A stretch of DNA of 64,000 nt, taken from assembly GCA_016705245.1 (NCBI GenBank), contig JADIYM010000017.1, positions 62,001 through 126,000 on the forward strand, in the 5' to 3' direction. The notes beneath the pieces are model-generated. The model had not been told where the DNA came from, made no database searches, and was given only the letters and a program-made list of their open reading frames with translations. Positions 1-9,358 of this stretch are shown one piece after another (position 1 is the stretch's first letter; every line of letters begins with the position of its first letter). Both the position numbers and the translations under genes were made by a program. The stretch is from Blastocatellia bacterium. Lineage in GTDB: Bacteria; Acidobacteriota; Blastocatellia; UBA7656; JADIYM01.

Positions 1-120
1 GACGGGAGAGCCGGCGAGCTGCTGTTCTTCAAAGGCGAGACGTGGCGGATTACACGGGACACGCGGCATTCCATATGTGTTGTTTTCCCGATCGACAGAT
101 CCTCGGGCATCTCCGTGTAG
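1..120 (+). CDS. C-terminal end of an unidentified protein (cut by window edge)
   Basis: The first frame is open from base 1 to a TAG at 118-120, giving 39 codons with no start in view. The residues are mixed (LLFFKGE, RITRDT, VVFPID) and could be the tail of a beta-rich protein, but no family can be recognised. It is listed only because the frame runs off the window edge and ends before the repeat-filled gap that follows. Confidence 0.3.
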   Translation, partial: DGRAGELLFFKGETWRITRDTRHSICVVFPIDRSSGISV

Positions 121-280
121 CCAGGTTCCGTAAGTGCGGAAAGTGATGAAGGATGCGATCGGTGTTCGAAGCTCATCTGTGTACATGGCCAATAATCGAG
201 GCTTACCCACGATTGGTTGCGTGGCGCGCGCAATTCAATCTGAAATGCGCGGGGCCTCTGCGTTGGACCGCGCGCGAATT

Positions 281-569
281 GCAAGGCCGGCCGCTCGCTG
301 CGCTCGCGGTTCCGGGCCTCACCAGCACCGTCCGCTCTGCCCAAGGCCCCACACCGACGACTCGACGCAAGCCCCCTCACCGACGGCTCATCGCCAGGCC
401 CGGAACCGCGAGCGCAGCGAGCGGCCGGCCTCAAGTGTCTGCATCGGTCAGCTGCCACGGCCCGACGCCTGCGCGCCGGTCGGCACCCACCGCACCCAAC
501 GCCCAACACCCCTGCACCGACGGCCCATAGTCAGACCCGGAACCGCGAGCGCAGCGAGCGGCCGGCCTC
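281..569. repeat. R3 palindromic repeats (GCGAGCG arms)
   Basis: Three copies of a roughly 30-bp arm built around GCGAGCGCAGCGAGCGGCC: one in one orientation at about 281-314 and two in the opposite orientation at about 399-432 and 536-569. Arms can pair to form long hairpins. The same family recurs at 10.4-10.9, 40.5-40.9, 42.56, 52.9-53.1 and (as a variant) 60.6 kb. The arms have no stop codon in any frame, so they create long spurious ORFs. The rest of 121-650 holds nothing else I can identify. Confidence 0.8.
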
Positions 570-650
570 ACGGGTGTTCGTCTCTCCAAACCCGCGACGA
601 CCGAAGCCGATCCATAGACTCATCCGGCCTCGCCGGAGCAGAATCGCACC

Positions 651-1250
651 GTGGGCATGTACCTCGTAGTGACCACCCTCGGAGACGACAACATCCGAAG
701 GGTGCTCGCGGACCCGCCGTTGATCTGGTCTGTCGTCGCTCCTGACAAACCCGAGCTCGTCGGGCGCGAGCGCAAGCGGCCACGGGGCCTGCTCGCCAGG
801 CTCCTCGGCCGGAAGCCGGCGCCCGCGGATCCGTTTCCGCTGTGGCTGTCGGACGGCGAGGGGAAGCAGATGGATCTCGACAAGGCCTGGCACGGCATTC
901 ACTTCCTGCTCACGGGCACGAACTTCAAGGGCGAGTTTCCGCTCAACTTTCTCGTGCTGGGAGGCGAACAGGTCGGACGCGTCGAGGTCGGCTACGGACC
1001 GGCGCGCGTCTTCACGTCTGCGCGGGTCAACGAGATAGCCGCCGCCCTCGCGCCAATCGACGAGACCTCACTTCGTGCCCGCTTCAATCCCGACGAGATG
1101 ATGAAGCTCGCGATCTACCCGTCGATCTGGGATCGGGACCCGGCCGATGACGACACCTTCGCTTATTGCGCGGAGTTCTTCTCGGAGATGAAGGCGTTCG
1201 TCGCCGATACGGCCTCGCGTGGCCTCGGTCTCGTGATCACGGTCAGGTAG
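651..1250 (+). CDS. DUF1877 (YfbM-like) protein
   Basis: A 199-residue protein of unknown function. The N-terminus MGMYL, the DKAWHGIHFLLTG block at residues 77-89 and the later MKLAIYPSIWDR and C-terminal LGLVITV segments match the layout of the YfbM/DUF1877 family, whose members are small soluble cytoplasmic proteins of about 160-200 residues. GTG at 651 is taken as the start because the family begins Met-Gly-Met. A basic loop around residues 40-60 (RKRPRGLLARLLGRK) is longer than in E. coli YfbM. It stands alone, with repeats upstream and the hen1 remnant downstream. Confidence 0.8.
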   Translation: MGMYLVVTTLGDDNIRRVLADPPLIWSVVAPDKPELVGRERKRPRGLLARLLGRKPAPADPFPLWLSDGEGKQMDLDKAWHGIHFLLTGTNFKGEFPLNFLVLGGEQVGRVEVGYGPARVFTSARVNEIAAALAPIDETSLRARFNPDEMMKLAIYPSIWDRDPADDDTFAYCAEFFSEMKAFVADTASRGLGLVITVR

Positions 1251-1343
1251 TCCGTGCGGTCGTCTCGCGAACCGCGCGTGCACTTGCCGGTCGGCCGCCA
1301 CGCGGCATAGGCTGGGCCGTCCACCGCGACGTAAGCGACTGTT

Positions 1344-2100
1344 ATGCTGCTCACGATCACCACGACTCACCGGCCGGCGACCGACCTCGGGTACCTTCTC
1401 GCGAAGAATCCGGCGCGATGCCAGAGCTTCCCCCTCCGAGCTCGAGAAACTGATGGCGAAAGGCGAGGGCTGGCTCGCCGCGCATCCCGAGCGCGAGCAG
1501 ATCGCCCGCCGGTACCTGCGCCACCAGCGCCATCTCGTCCGCGAAGCCGTCGCGCGCCTCGTCGCCGACGACGTGACCGATCTCGCGACGACGGACGATG
1601 CCCGCGCGGCCGAGGAAGACCAGATCGAACGCCGGCTCAGCCTCAACGAACACCGTCTGGAAGCCGTTGTCGCCGTGCTCAGACAGGCCCACGCGCGCCG
1701 CGTCATCGACCTGGGCTGCGGCGAGGGGCGACTCGTCAAGGCGCTGCTCGGAGAACGCGACATCGATCGCGTCGCCGGCATGGACGTCTCGCACCGGGCG
1801 CTCGAGATCGCGAAAGAACGACTTCGGCTCGACGAGCTATCGCCGTCGCGGCGCGATCGCGTCGAGCACTTCCAGGGCTCCCTCACATATCGGGACAGCC
1901 GCCTGTCCGGGTACGACGCGGCGTGCGCCATCGAGGTCATCGAACACATGGACCCGTCGCGCCTGCCCGCTTTCGAGCGCGTCGTCTTCGAGTATGCACG
2001 TCCCGGAACCGTCGTCGTGACCACGCCGAACGTCGAATACAACGCGCGCTTCGAATCGCTTCCGGCGGGTCGGCTCCGTCATGCGGCGCGAAGCGCCGCT
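1344..2100 (+). pseudogene. hen1: hen1 remnant: 3'-terminal RNA ribose 2'-O-methyltransferase, internally deleted and 3'-truncated
   Basis: Bacterial Hen1 (about 460 residues) methylates repaired RNA ends together with Pnkp. The Hen1 N-terminus is readable from ATG 1344 (MLLTITTTHRPATDLGYLL...RCQSF). Around 1428 the reading jumps to another frame with the middle of Hen1 (SELEKL..GEGWLAAHPERE), so most of the N-terminal domain, about 200 residues, is missing. The methyltransferase core follows, with the AdoMet loop VIDLGCGEGRLV and the metal-site motif EVIEHMD near 1931-1953. Homology stops after LPAGRLRH at about 2093, where a R2 palindrome replaces the segment carrying the last catalytic His. 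An open frame continues to 2244 only because R2 has no stops. No pnkp gene is in view. Confidence 0.85.
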
Positions 2101-2180
2101 TTGGATTCCACAGAGCTAGGCTGGATCGAGGGACGATCCAAAGCGGCGCTTCGCGCCGCACTCCAAGGCGCTTCGCGCAA
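2092..2180. repeat. R2 palindrome, copy 1 (5' end truncated)
   Basis: R2 is a long imperfect palindrome: arm with GAAGCGCCTTGGAGTGCGGC, then CCGCTTTGGATT, a variable centre, and the mirror arm ATCCAAAGCGGCGC...CACTCCAAGGCGCTTCG. Full copies are 117-130 bp. Here the left arm is shortened and is fused directly to the broken end of hen1. Other copies lie at 14160, 24074, 39178 and 57050. A partial relative sharing CTCGAGCGCAATGCGCGAAG lies near 7604. Confidence 0.85.
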
Positions 2181-2280
2181 TGAGCGAGAGGGGTTACTGG
2201 CTTACATTGTTTTACACGGATCGGGTCGAATGCGGAGACCATGAAAAACGACCGCGAGAACGAAGGTCCGTGGAGGGCAG

Positions 2281-3039
2281 GTGATATTGATGAATCGGCG
2301 AACCCTGTTCCAGCAACTGCTGTTCGGCGTTGCGGGTGTTTCGGTCGGCGGACTCGGGTGCGCATCGATGAACGCCCAGGAAACCGCTCGCCGGTTCGTC
2401 GATCCGCCGGGCGACGAATCCCCGCTCGTCGCGTCCCGCATCGACAAGGTCGAGGCCCTCCTTCGCGATGGCAGGCAGACCGCGTCGGCAATCCTCGTCG
2501 ATCCGGCGCACGTTGACCTCCACGAGTGGCCGCGCTTCCGGACGGCGATTCGCGACCACGCGGAGCCCGGGACCGTCTCGCTCACGTCCGCCGGCGAACC
2601 GGGAACACTGCTTGTCGTTCGCGGCAGCGTGCTCGGGGCCGACGGGGCTCCATTGGCGAACGCGCTCGTCTACCTCTACCAGACGAGCGAAAGGGGCTGG
2701 TACTCGGACCGGGCGGTCCACGTCGGTGGCAACTCGGGCGATCACAAGCACGCGCGGCTGTTTGGCTACGTTCGCGCCGACAAGGACGGGAAGTTCGCTG
2801 TTCGCACGATTCGGCCGGGCTTCTACCCCAACGCCGGGACGCCGGCGCACATCCACGTCGCCATCTGGAGTGCCACCGACACCGCGAACGTCCTCATCTC
2901 GGAGATCCGATTCGACGATTGCGCTCGAATGACGGAATCGATGCGCGAACAGAGCCTGCGCGAGGGATTCGTCGTCTGTCCGGTCCGCAGCGTCGACGGC
3001 TCGCAGGTCGTCGAGCCCGTGTTCCGTCTTCGCCGTTAG
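2281..3039 (+). CDS. Tat-exported lipoprotein with intradiol ring-cleavage dioxygenase fold
   Basis: About 250 residues. The N-terminus NRRTLFQQLLFG...GLGC is a twin-arginine signal ending in a lipobox with Cys27 (counting from GTG 2281; ATG 2290 is an equally possible start). The body has the transthyretin-like dioxygenase core: RGSVLGADGAPLANALV, a YQTSERGWYSD loop, GYVRADKDGKF, then RPGFYPNAGTPAHIHVAIW, which carries the Tyr and HxH iron ligands seen in protocatechuate dioxygenases. An aromatic-ring-opening role is possible but substrate cannot be inferred, because many secreted members act on unknown compounds. GGAGG at 2272-2276 is the ribosome site. It converges with the peptidase gene, stop to stop 3 bp apart. 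Confidence 0.7.
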   Translation: MILMNRRTLFQQLLFGVAGVSVGGLGCASMNAQETARRFVDPPGDESPLVASRIDKVEALLRDGRQTASAILVDPAHVDLHEWPRFRTAIRDHAEPGTVSLTSAGEPGTLLVVRGSVLGADGAPLANALVYLYQTSERGWYSDRAVHVGGNSGDHKHARLFGYVRADKDGKFAVRTIRPGFYPNAGTPAHIHVAIWSATDTANVLISEIRFDDCARMTESMREQSLREGFVVCPVRSVDGSQVVEPVFRLRR

Positions 3040-3042
3040 GAC

Positions 3043-6000
3043 TCAAAGCGGCGCAACGTTGTCGAGGCGGTTCTTGTCGACTCTCGTGAAGTCGGGGTCG
3101 ACGACGACGTAGGCCGGCGCCCTGTCGACGAGGAACGTGACCTCCGTGACTCCCGAACGCAACAATATCCTCCGACGCTCGAGGACCGATTCGGAGCTCT
3201 CCGCGTCGTCCGGATGCACGTCGAAAACCGCGACGTCGACCGCCTCGTCCAGTTCGCGCGCCGTCTCGTTGCCGGAGCCATCGGCACCGACCTTCGACCC
3301 CGCGACGCGCACCGTGACCTCGTACCGTCCGTCGTCGAGACGTCGGAGACTCGCCGACTCGACCGAGAGATCGTAGAGCACGATCTCCTTCATCCACTCC
3401 TCGATGAGCGCGAAGTCACGCCCGGTCGACACGCGCCGCAGCTGTTCGACGAGATCGAGCGTCGTTGCGCGGCCACCCGGGCCCGCGTGCTCCGCGATTA
3501 ATCCGCCCAGCGCCGCGCGCATTCCGTCGTCGCCTATCAGGTCGCGGGTCGCGTACATCACGACCGCGCCCTTGCCGTAGTAGAGGTACGCCTGGTTGCC
3601 CGCGCGATAGAGCGGCACCTCCGAGCGCTCCTCGCGCGATCGGCCCGAGAGGTACCGGTCGAGCTCGATGGCGAGCATCTGCCGCACCGTCGGCCGTCCG
3701 TAGCGGCGCTCCATTACTAGCAGCTCAGAGTACTTCGTCAGCGACTCGACGAGCATCGTGGCCCCCTCGGCGTTCGCCGGCACGACACCGTGCCCCCACC
3801 ACTGGTGCGCGACCTCGTGCGCGATCCGCCGCGTCACGAGATCGAGACGCCGCGGATCGCGCGAATCCGTCAGGAACGCGCGGTTCTCGGGAACGAAGAT
3901 CGTCGCCGGCATCGCAAAGGCCCCGAAGTCCCAGTACGACGGCACCTCGGCGATCCGCAACTGATGGTGCGGGTAGGCGCCGAACGTCGACTCGAGCACG
4001 TCTAGCGCGTCGGCGGCCGCATCGAGCATTCGCTCGACGTTCGCCCCGTGCCCGGCGTGGTAGTAGACCTCGATGTCGCGGTCGCCGTGCCGGCGCGTCG
4101 CCACCTCGTACTTCGCCGACGCGAACGCGAAGCGATTGATCATCGGCGCATCCGACACGTACCGGAAGTACCGCCGTCCATCGCGATCCCACGCCGCGTC
4201 GAGGCGGCCCGGCGCAAGCGCCGTCTGGTCGCCCGACGTCGACACCGTTGCGGCAAAGTCCACCCAATCCGCGCCGTCGGACTCGACATCGCCGTGTGCG
4301 CCGTCGCCATCGAGCACGGCGACACTCGCGCCCTCGAGGCCGCGACGCAGCCGCTCGCGCGGATCGGCGATCTCGTACGTCTTCCGATACCCGATCGTCG
4401 GAAACGAACGGAAGCTCATGAGCAGCGATCCGTTTTCGACCATCGACGGGTCCGGCGCGCCATCGACGAAGCCGCGGCTCGCAACCTCGATGTCGAAGTC
4501 GAGCCGTGTGCGCGCGCCGGCCTCGAGCGGTGCGGCTAGCTCGAACCGGTACATTCCGAACCGGGCGTCGGTCGCGGCTAGGTCGCCGCCTTCGACAGAG
4601 ACTCTCTCCACGCTGGCTTCGCGTCGAACCGCCACGAGGACAGTCGCAATCGCCGACGGCGTGTCGTTGACGAGTGTGTAGCTGCCGGCGAGCCTGTAAC
4701 GTCGCTCTTCGGGAAAGAGATCCAGACGCACGTCGACTGTCGTGATTATCGGTTGCGGCGTGTCCTCGAACTGTCCGTACGTCCGCTCGTAGTCCGCCTG
4801 CCAGTCGAGCACATCTTCGCGCGTCGTGTTCGCGTTGAGCACGTTCGTGTTGAAGAGGATCCATCCGCCGGTCGCGATGGCGACGACGAGAATCGCCGCC
4901 GCGAGCGAGTTGCCGGTCCGCGTCGTCCGGCGCGCAAGCAGCCGCACGCGTTCTCCCACGCCGAACCCGACGCTTCGCCAGAGTTCCGCTGCTGCGAGCA
5001 CGAAAAGCGCTGCGACGGCGGTCCAGAAGAGCATGAACCAGGCGAACGGCACGATATCGCCGGCGATTCCGTTCATGTCCGTGAACCGCACTGGAGGTGC
5101 GCTCGCGAATCGCCAGAGCGGATGCTCGAGGCCGAGCATCGAGGCGCGCTGCGCGAACACGAGAAAGAGCAGGACGAACACCATGCCGGCGTATTTGTTG
5201 GGGCTGAGCGAGTGCACGAACACCGCGGCGGCGGCGTAGAGCGCGAGCGGAATGCCGGCAACGCACGCAAAAGACAGGTAAACGAGCGGCTCGAGGTTTC
5301 GGTGTCCCGCCGCCAGCTGAATCGCGACGCCAACGGCGATCCCGGTTGCGATCAGGCACGCGACGAGCGCGACGAGCGCCGTCCACTTCGCGGCGATTAC
5401 CACGGCGCCGGGCACTGGAGTCGTGTCGAGAATCGAAGCGAAGCGGAACCGGCGCTCGCGCCAGAACATCTCGGCGCCCGAATACACGAGCAGGATCATT
5501 CCAATGAGAGCGAGCGGCTGCCGCAGCGCGTCGATGACGAGCGTGGTCGCGGGATACGACGTCGAGCCGTATTCGCCGTTCCAGACCGACGACGAGATCT
5601 CGGAGCCCGCCATCGCGGCCCACAGCGCAAGAACGAGCAGGAACGGCAGGGTCCCGACGAGCGAGCGCGTCTCGAGCCTTGCCGCCGAAACGTAGGCGGC
5701 CAGCCAGCGTTGCGCGTTTCCGCGTCCCACGGCGACGGTGGCATAAACAGGAGCCTTCGCGGACGCAGCGGACGGCGCGACTGACCGCACCGTTTCGCGC
5801 TTTGGTTTCGCGCGTCTGAGCACCCGGAACGAAAAGCAGCGCGAGATCACAATCCAGATCGCGACGGCGACGCCGATCCAGATGGCGCGGTTCACGAGCA
5901 GCGGCCCGGCGAGCGGGAGGTATCGCGTGTTCTTCTCGGCGACGGTCCAGTAGCGGGTCGCCTCGAAGAAGCTCGAGAGCCCGAACGGATCGAAAAACGC

Positions 6001-6627
6001 AGCCAGGGCTCCGGTTTCGGCTCCCGGCGTCGACGCGGCCATCAGCGGCGAGTCCGTCAGCGCGGCGCCGACGAAGTAGAGAACGTAGATGAAAACCGCG
6101 CCGACGTAGGTCGCGATCGCGCTGCGCGTCAGCGCCGCGATTGCGAAGAGCACGGCCGTCACGAAGAGCACGTTCGGAACGGTCAGTATCGCGAACGCCC
6201 ACGCGTACGGTCCGAGACTCCATGAAGCCAGCCGCTCCGGCGCGAGCCACGGCACGAACGTGGCCGCCAGCATTCCGGCCGCGGACCCGGCGGCCGCAGT
6301 GAGACACGCAAGGAACGCTCCCCCCGATCGGCTGAAGAGGTAACGGAACCGGTCGACGGGCGTCGAAAGGACGATCTCCTCCAGGCGATGCTCACCGTCT
6401 CGCAGCATCGCGTTCGACACGAAGATCGCGACCGCGAAGACGGAAAAGAGCGACAGGAAGCCAATAGACTGCGCCACGAGAAACGGTGAGTTGACGGCGA
6501 GATTTTCGGGCCCGAATCCTGTTGCCGTGAGCACGAAGCCGAAGAGCGCGAAGAAGAACACGGCGCCGATGAACGACACCTGCCGCACGTGGTAGCCCCA
6601 TTCGAAGCGGAGCAGGTCGATCAGCAC
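3043..6627 (-). CDS. ABC transporter permease fused to M1-family metallopeptidase
   Basis: A 1194-residue fusion. Residues 1 to about 560 are a two-module ABC-2-type permease: many hydrophobic segments, and LEEIVLSTPVDRFRYLFSR between helices, a pattern repeated near residue 395. After a further membrane span near 575-600 comes a periplasmic M1 aminopeptidase-like domain, with the substrate loop GAFAMPATIFVPE and the zinc motif HEVAHQWWGH near residue 937 (HExxH, third ligand Glu expected about 19 residues on: LVESLTKYSE). Such fusions are known in Acidobacteriota and Bacteroidota; substrate is unknown. It overlaps the upstream ATPase gene by 7 bp, so the two form an operon and probably one complex. 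Confidence 0.88.
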   Translation of the reverse strand: MLIDLLRFEWGYHVRQVSFIGAVFFFALFGFVLTATGFGPENLAVNSPFLVAQSIGFLSLFSVFAVAIFVSNAMLRDGEHRLEEIVLSTPVDRFRYLFSRSGGAFLACLTAAAGSAAGMLAATFVPWLAPERLASWSLGPYAWAFAILTVPNVLFVTAVLFAIAALTRSAIATYVGAVFIYVLYFVGAALTDSPLMAASTPGAETGALAAFFDPFGLSSFFEATRYWTVAEKNTRYLPLAGPLLVNRAIWIGVAVAIWIVISRCFSFRVLRRAKPKRETVRSVAPSAASAKAPVYATVAVGRGNAQRWLAAYVSAARLETRSLVGTLPFLLVLALWAAMAGSEISSSVWNGEYGSTSYPATTLVIDALRQPLALIGMILLVYSGAEMFWRERRFRFASILDTTPVPGAVVIAAKWTALVALVACLIATGIAVGVAIQLAAGHRNLEPLVYLSFACVAGIPLALYAAAAVFVHSLSPNKYAGMVFVLLFLVFAQRASMLGLEHPLWRFASAPPVRFTDMNGIAGDIVPFAWFMLFWTAVAALFVLAAAELWRSVGFGVGERVRLLARRTTRTGNSLAAAILVVAIATGGWILFNTNVLNANTTREDVLDWQADYERTYGQFEDTPQPIITTVDVRLDLFPEERRYRLAGSYTLVNDTPSAIATVLVAVRREASVERVSVEGGDLAATDARFGMYRFELAAPLEAGARTRLDFDIEVASRGFVDGAPDPSMVENGSLLMSFRSFPTIGYRKTYEIADPRERLRRGLEGASVAVLDGDGAHGDVESDGADWVDFAATVSTSGDQTALAPGRLDAAWDRDGRRYFRYVSDAPMINRFAFASAKYEVATRRHGDRDIEVYYHAGHGANVERMLDAAADALDVLESTFGAYPHHQLRIAEVPSYWDFGAFAMPATIFVPENRAFLTDSRDPRRLDLVTRRIAHEVAHQWWGHGVVPANAEGATMLVESLTKYSELLVMERRYGRPTVRQMLAIELDRYLSGRSREERSEVPLYRAGNQAYLYYGKGAVVMYATRDLIGDDGMRAALGGLIAEHAGPGGRATTLDLVEQLRRVSTGRDFALIEEWMKEIVLYDLSVESASLRRLDDGRYEVTVRVAGSKVGADGSGNETARELDEAVDVAVFDVHPDDAESSESVLERRRILLRSGVTEVTFLVDRAPAYVVVDPDFTRVDKNRLDNVAPL

Positions 6628-7514
6628 GCGACCTGCTCCCGCTCGAGTGAGAGAGCGCGCAGCTCAGCGAAGTAGACGTCCTCCAGGTCGGGTGCGACGG
6701 GCTCGAACTCGACGCCGGGCTGCTCGTCCGCAAGAACGCGCAACTGCGTCTTGCCGCCGAAGAGCCGCGCCGAGATGACGGCGTGTTGCGTGCGATGGGT
6801 CTCGACGTCGGCTTTGGCGACGGTCTTTCGCCAGAGTCTGCCGTCCAGTTCGCCGACCAGACGCGACGGCTCGCCCGCGCGAATTACGCGGCCGTCTGCG
6901 AGAATTGCCATGTTCGGACAGAGGTCGCGCACGTCCTCGACGATGTGCGTCGAGAGCAGCACGACGGCGTTCTCCCCGATTTCGCTCAGGAGGTTGTGGA
7001 AGCGGTTGCGCTCCTCGGGATCGAGCCCCGCGGTCGGCTCGTCGACGATGATGAGCCGCGGGTCGCCAAGCAGCGCCTGCGCAATACCGAAGCGCTGCTT
7101 CATGCCGCCTGAGAACGTGCTGACCGCCTTGTTGCGAACGTTGTGAAGATTCGTCAGATGGAGAACGGCGCCAACCTGCTCGCGACGGTCCGTCCGGTTC
7201 GTGATGCCCTTGAGGACAGCGATGTGGTCGAGCAGCGAAACCGCCGACACGCCAGGGTAGACGCCGAAGTCTTGGGGGAGGTAGCCGAGTCGCCTGCGAA
7301 GCTCCTGAGGTTTGGCGATGACGTCGACGCCATCGAGGAATATCCGGCCCGCATCTGGTTCCTGAAGCGCGGCAATCGTCCGCATGAGAGTGGACTTGCC
7401 GGCGCCGTTGGGGCCGAGCAGGCCGAAGAGGCCAGGGCCGATTTCCAGGTCGACACCGCCAAGCGCCCTGACGCCGTTTGCATAGGTTTTGGTGAGTCCC
7501 GAGATCCTGAGCAT
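6621..7514 (-). CDS. ABC transporter ATP-binding protein
   Basis: A 297-residue ABC-2-type ATPase. Walker A GPNGAGKST is at residues 34-42, the Q-loop sits in YLPQDFGVYPG, the signature is FSGGMKQRFG, Walker B is LIIVDEPTAGLD and the switch region ends LLSTHIVEDV. The C-terminal extension after about residue 215 is typical of the CcmA/NatA branch. It should energise the permease-peptidase encoded by the overlapping downstream gene. The promoter region would lie in 7515-7800, which it shares divergently with the DUF3300 gene and which also contains a R2-like scrap near 7604-7640. Confidence 0.92.
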   Translation of the reverse strand: MLRISGLTKTYANGVRALGGVDLEIGPGLFGLLGPNGAGKSTLMRTIAALQEPDAGRIFLDGVDVIAKPQELRRRLGYLPQDFGVYPGVSAVSLLDHIAVLKGITNRTDRREQVGAVLHLTNLHNVRNKAVSTFSGGMKQRFGIAQALLGDPRLIIVDEPTAGLDPEERNRFHNLLSEIGENAVVLLSTHIVEDVRDLCPNMAILADGRVIRAGEPSRLVGELDGRLWRKTVAKADVETHRTQHAVISARLFGGKTQLRVLADEQPGVEFEPVAPDLEDVYFAELRALSLEREQVAC

Positions 7515-7800
7515 GCGTGCATCTCCCCGGCCATCGGCGCCTGTGTTGCTGGCGGAATGTCCGGCGAGCGTACGTCACGTCCTCCTTCGTGGTTCCTTAG
7601 TCCTCGAGCGCAATGCGCGAAGCGCTTGCGCATTGCTTCGGCGACCTGCCCGACATAGGCCATTGGTCCAATAGACTTCGGAGCGTCCCGGACGTAGATT
7701 CGGCCCGTACTGTCGGCCGCATCGTCCGGGAACCTTGTCCGGCGCGCGAGGGCGCGTTCGAACGCCCCGGCGCGGCGACGTTTCGCGAGGAGGAGCAACG

Positions 7801-9280
7801 ATGATGATTCAAGGACTTCGTCGGGCCCAGGTGTGTGCACCTGTCTGGTGTCTCGCCGTCACGGCCCTTTTTTTCAGCGGGTTCGCGCCGATCCCTGCAG
7901 CGGCGCAAACGGTCGCTCTCTCCGCTGCCGAGATCGAGCGGCTCGTCGCACCGATTGCTCTTTACCCGGATCCGCTCATTGCCGAGATCCTGCCGGCGGC
8001 CACGTATCCGGACGAAGTCGCAGCCGCTGCCGATTACATCGCACAGCACGGCCCGACCGACAAGAACATCGACAAGCAGGGATGGGACCCGAGCATCGCG
8101 GCCCTCGCCCGGTATCCCGAGGCGCTCAACAAGATGGCCGACGACATGGACTGGACCGCCGATCTCGGCGACACGTTCCTCGCGCAGCCGGCCGACGTAA
8201 TGGACGCGATCCAGACGTGTCGCGGAGTGGCGAAGGAACGCGGAGCCCTGAAGACGAACGAACAGCAGACGGTCGTCTACGAAGAAGAGAACATCCGGAT
8301 CGTTCCGACCCAGGACACGGTAATCTACGTCCCGCAGTACCAACCGCAGGTGGTCTACGTCGAAGACGACGATGACGACGTTAACTGGGGCGCGTGGTCG
8401 CCGCAGGCGCGATCACTTTCGGGGTGGGAATGGCGGTCGGGGCCTGGATGAACTCAGACTGCAACTGGTACCACGGCGGGGTGTATTACCCGCGCTACGG
8501 GGGCGGCTATCCGTCGTGGAACAACTACCGCGGTGGCGGAAACGTCAACATCAACGGCGACGTCAACATCAACCGACAGGTCAACAACTACAACAACGTC
8601 AACAACTGGAATCACGACACGAACCGGTACCAGAACAACCTCAACAAGTACGGGGACAAGTACAACAACCGGTACCGCGACCAGAATCGTGCGCAGAACA
8701 AAAGCGCTGTCCGCCAGGACAAGGTCGCCAACGGAAACCGGGGCGCGCAGAATCGAAATCGCACGGCCAACAACACGGCGGCCCGAAACAACGCGGCCTC
8801 GCGGGACCTGACGAAACCGGCGAGCCGCGACGCCGCGCCGCGACCGGCGGCAACAACGGCGGGAAGTCGCGACGCGGCGGCGAAGACGCCCGCGCCGGAT
8901 CGTGCCAGGAAGGACGCCGTCGACCGCCAGCAGATGGAACGCGATCGGCAGAAGAGTGAAAACGCAAGCCGCGGACGCGACCAGGCGGGCGCGAAGCAGC
9001 GCGAGGCGAAGGCGCCGCAGCGTGAAGCCAGCCGTCCCCAGAACTACGACCGCGGTAGCTCGGCTCGCAAGGAAAGTGACCGTGGGCTCCAGAGCCGGCA
9101 GAACGCGAATCCCAAGGCCAGCGGCGCGTTTGGCGGCGGCGGCAGCGGCCGATCGCAGCCTAAGATGAGCGGCGGTGGTGGCGGCGGACGCGGCGGCGGT
9201 GGTGGGGCGTGGCGGTGGCGGTGGCGGGCGGAGGCGGCGGCGGCGGCGGCGGCCGTGGCGGCGGAGGCCGCCGTGGCTAG
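7801..9280 (+). CDS. DUF3300 secreted protein, split by frameshifts
   Basis: Signal peptide (LAVTALFFSGFAPIPAAAQ) followed by the DUF3300 core: LVAPIALYPDPLIAEILPAATYP, GWDPSIAALARYPEAL, and IYVPQYQPQVVY. At about 8388 the frame must shift to continue with VVAAGAITFGVGMAVGAWMNSDCNW and the Asn-rich stretch (VNINGDVNINRQVNNYNNV). An Arg/Ala/Asn/Lys-rich low-complexity tail follows, and a Gly-rich end whose frame slips twice more near 9200-9240 before a plausible RRG-TAG at 9278-9280. AGGAGGAG just before 7801 marks the start. Function unknown; an exported wall- or matrix-associated protein is the usual guess. The shifts may be sequencing errors in GC-rich repeats. Confidence 0.75.
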
Positions 9281-9358
9281 CCGCGCCCTCGACGGTGGCG
9301 CGTCACGACGCGACCACGCAGGCGATCACTCTGCCGTCCTTCATCAGGAGCGACTGTC

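Noticed and set aside
3725..6307. 860-codon open frame in another frame of the peptidase gene
   Set aside because: Extremely Arg-rich shadow of the real permease-peptidase; no domain seen.
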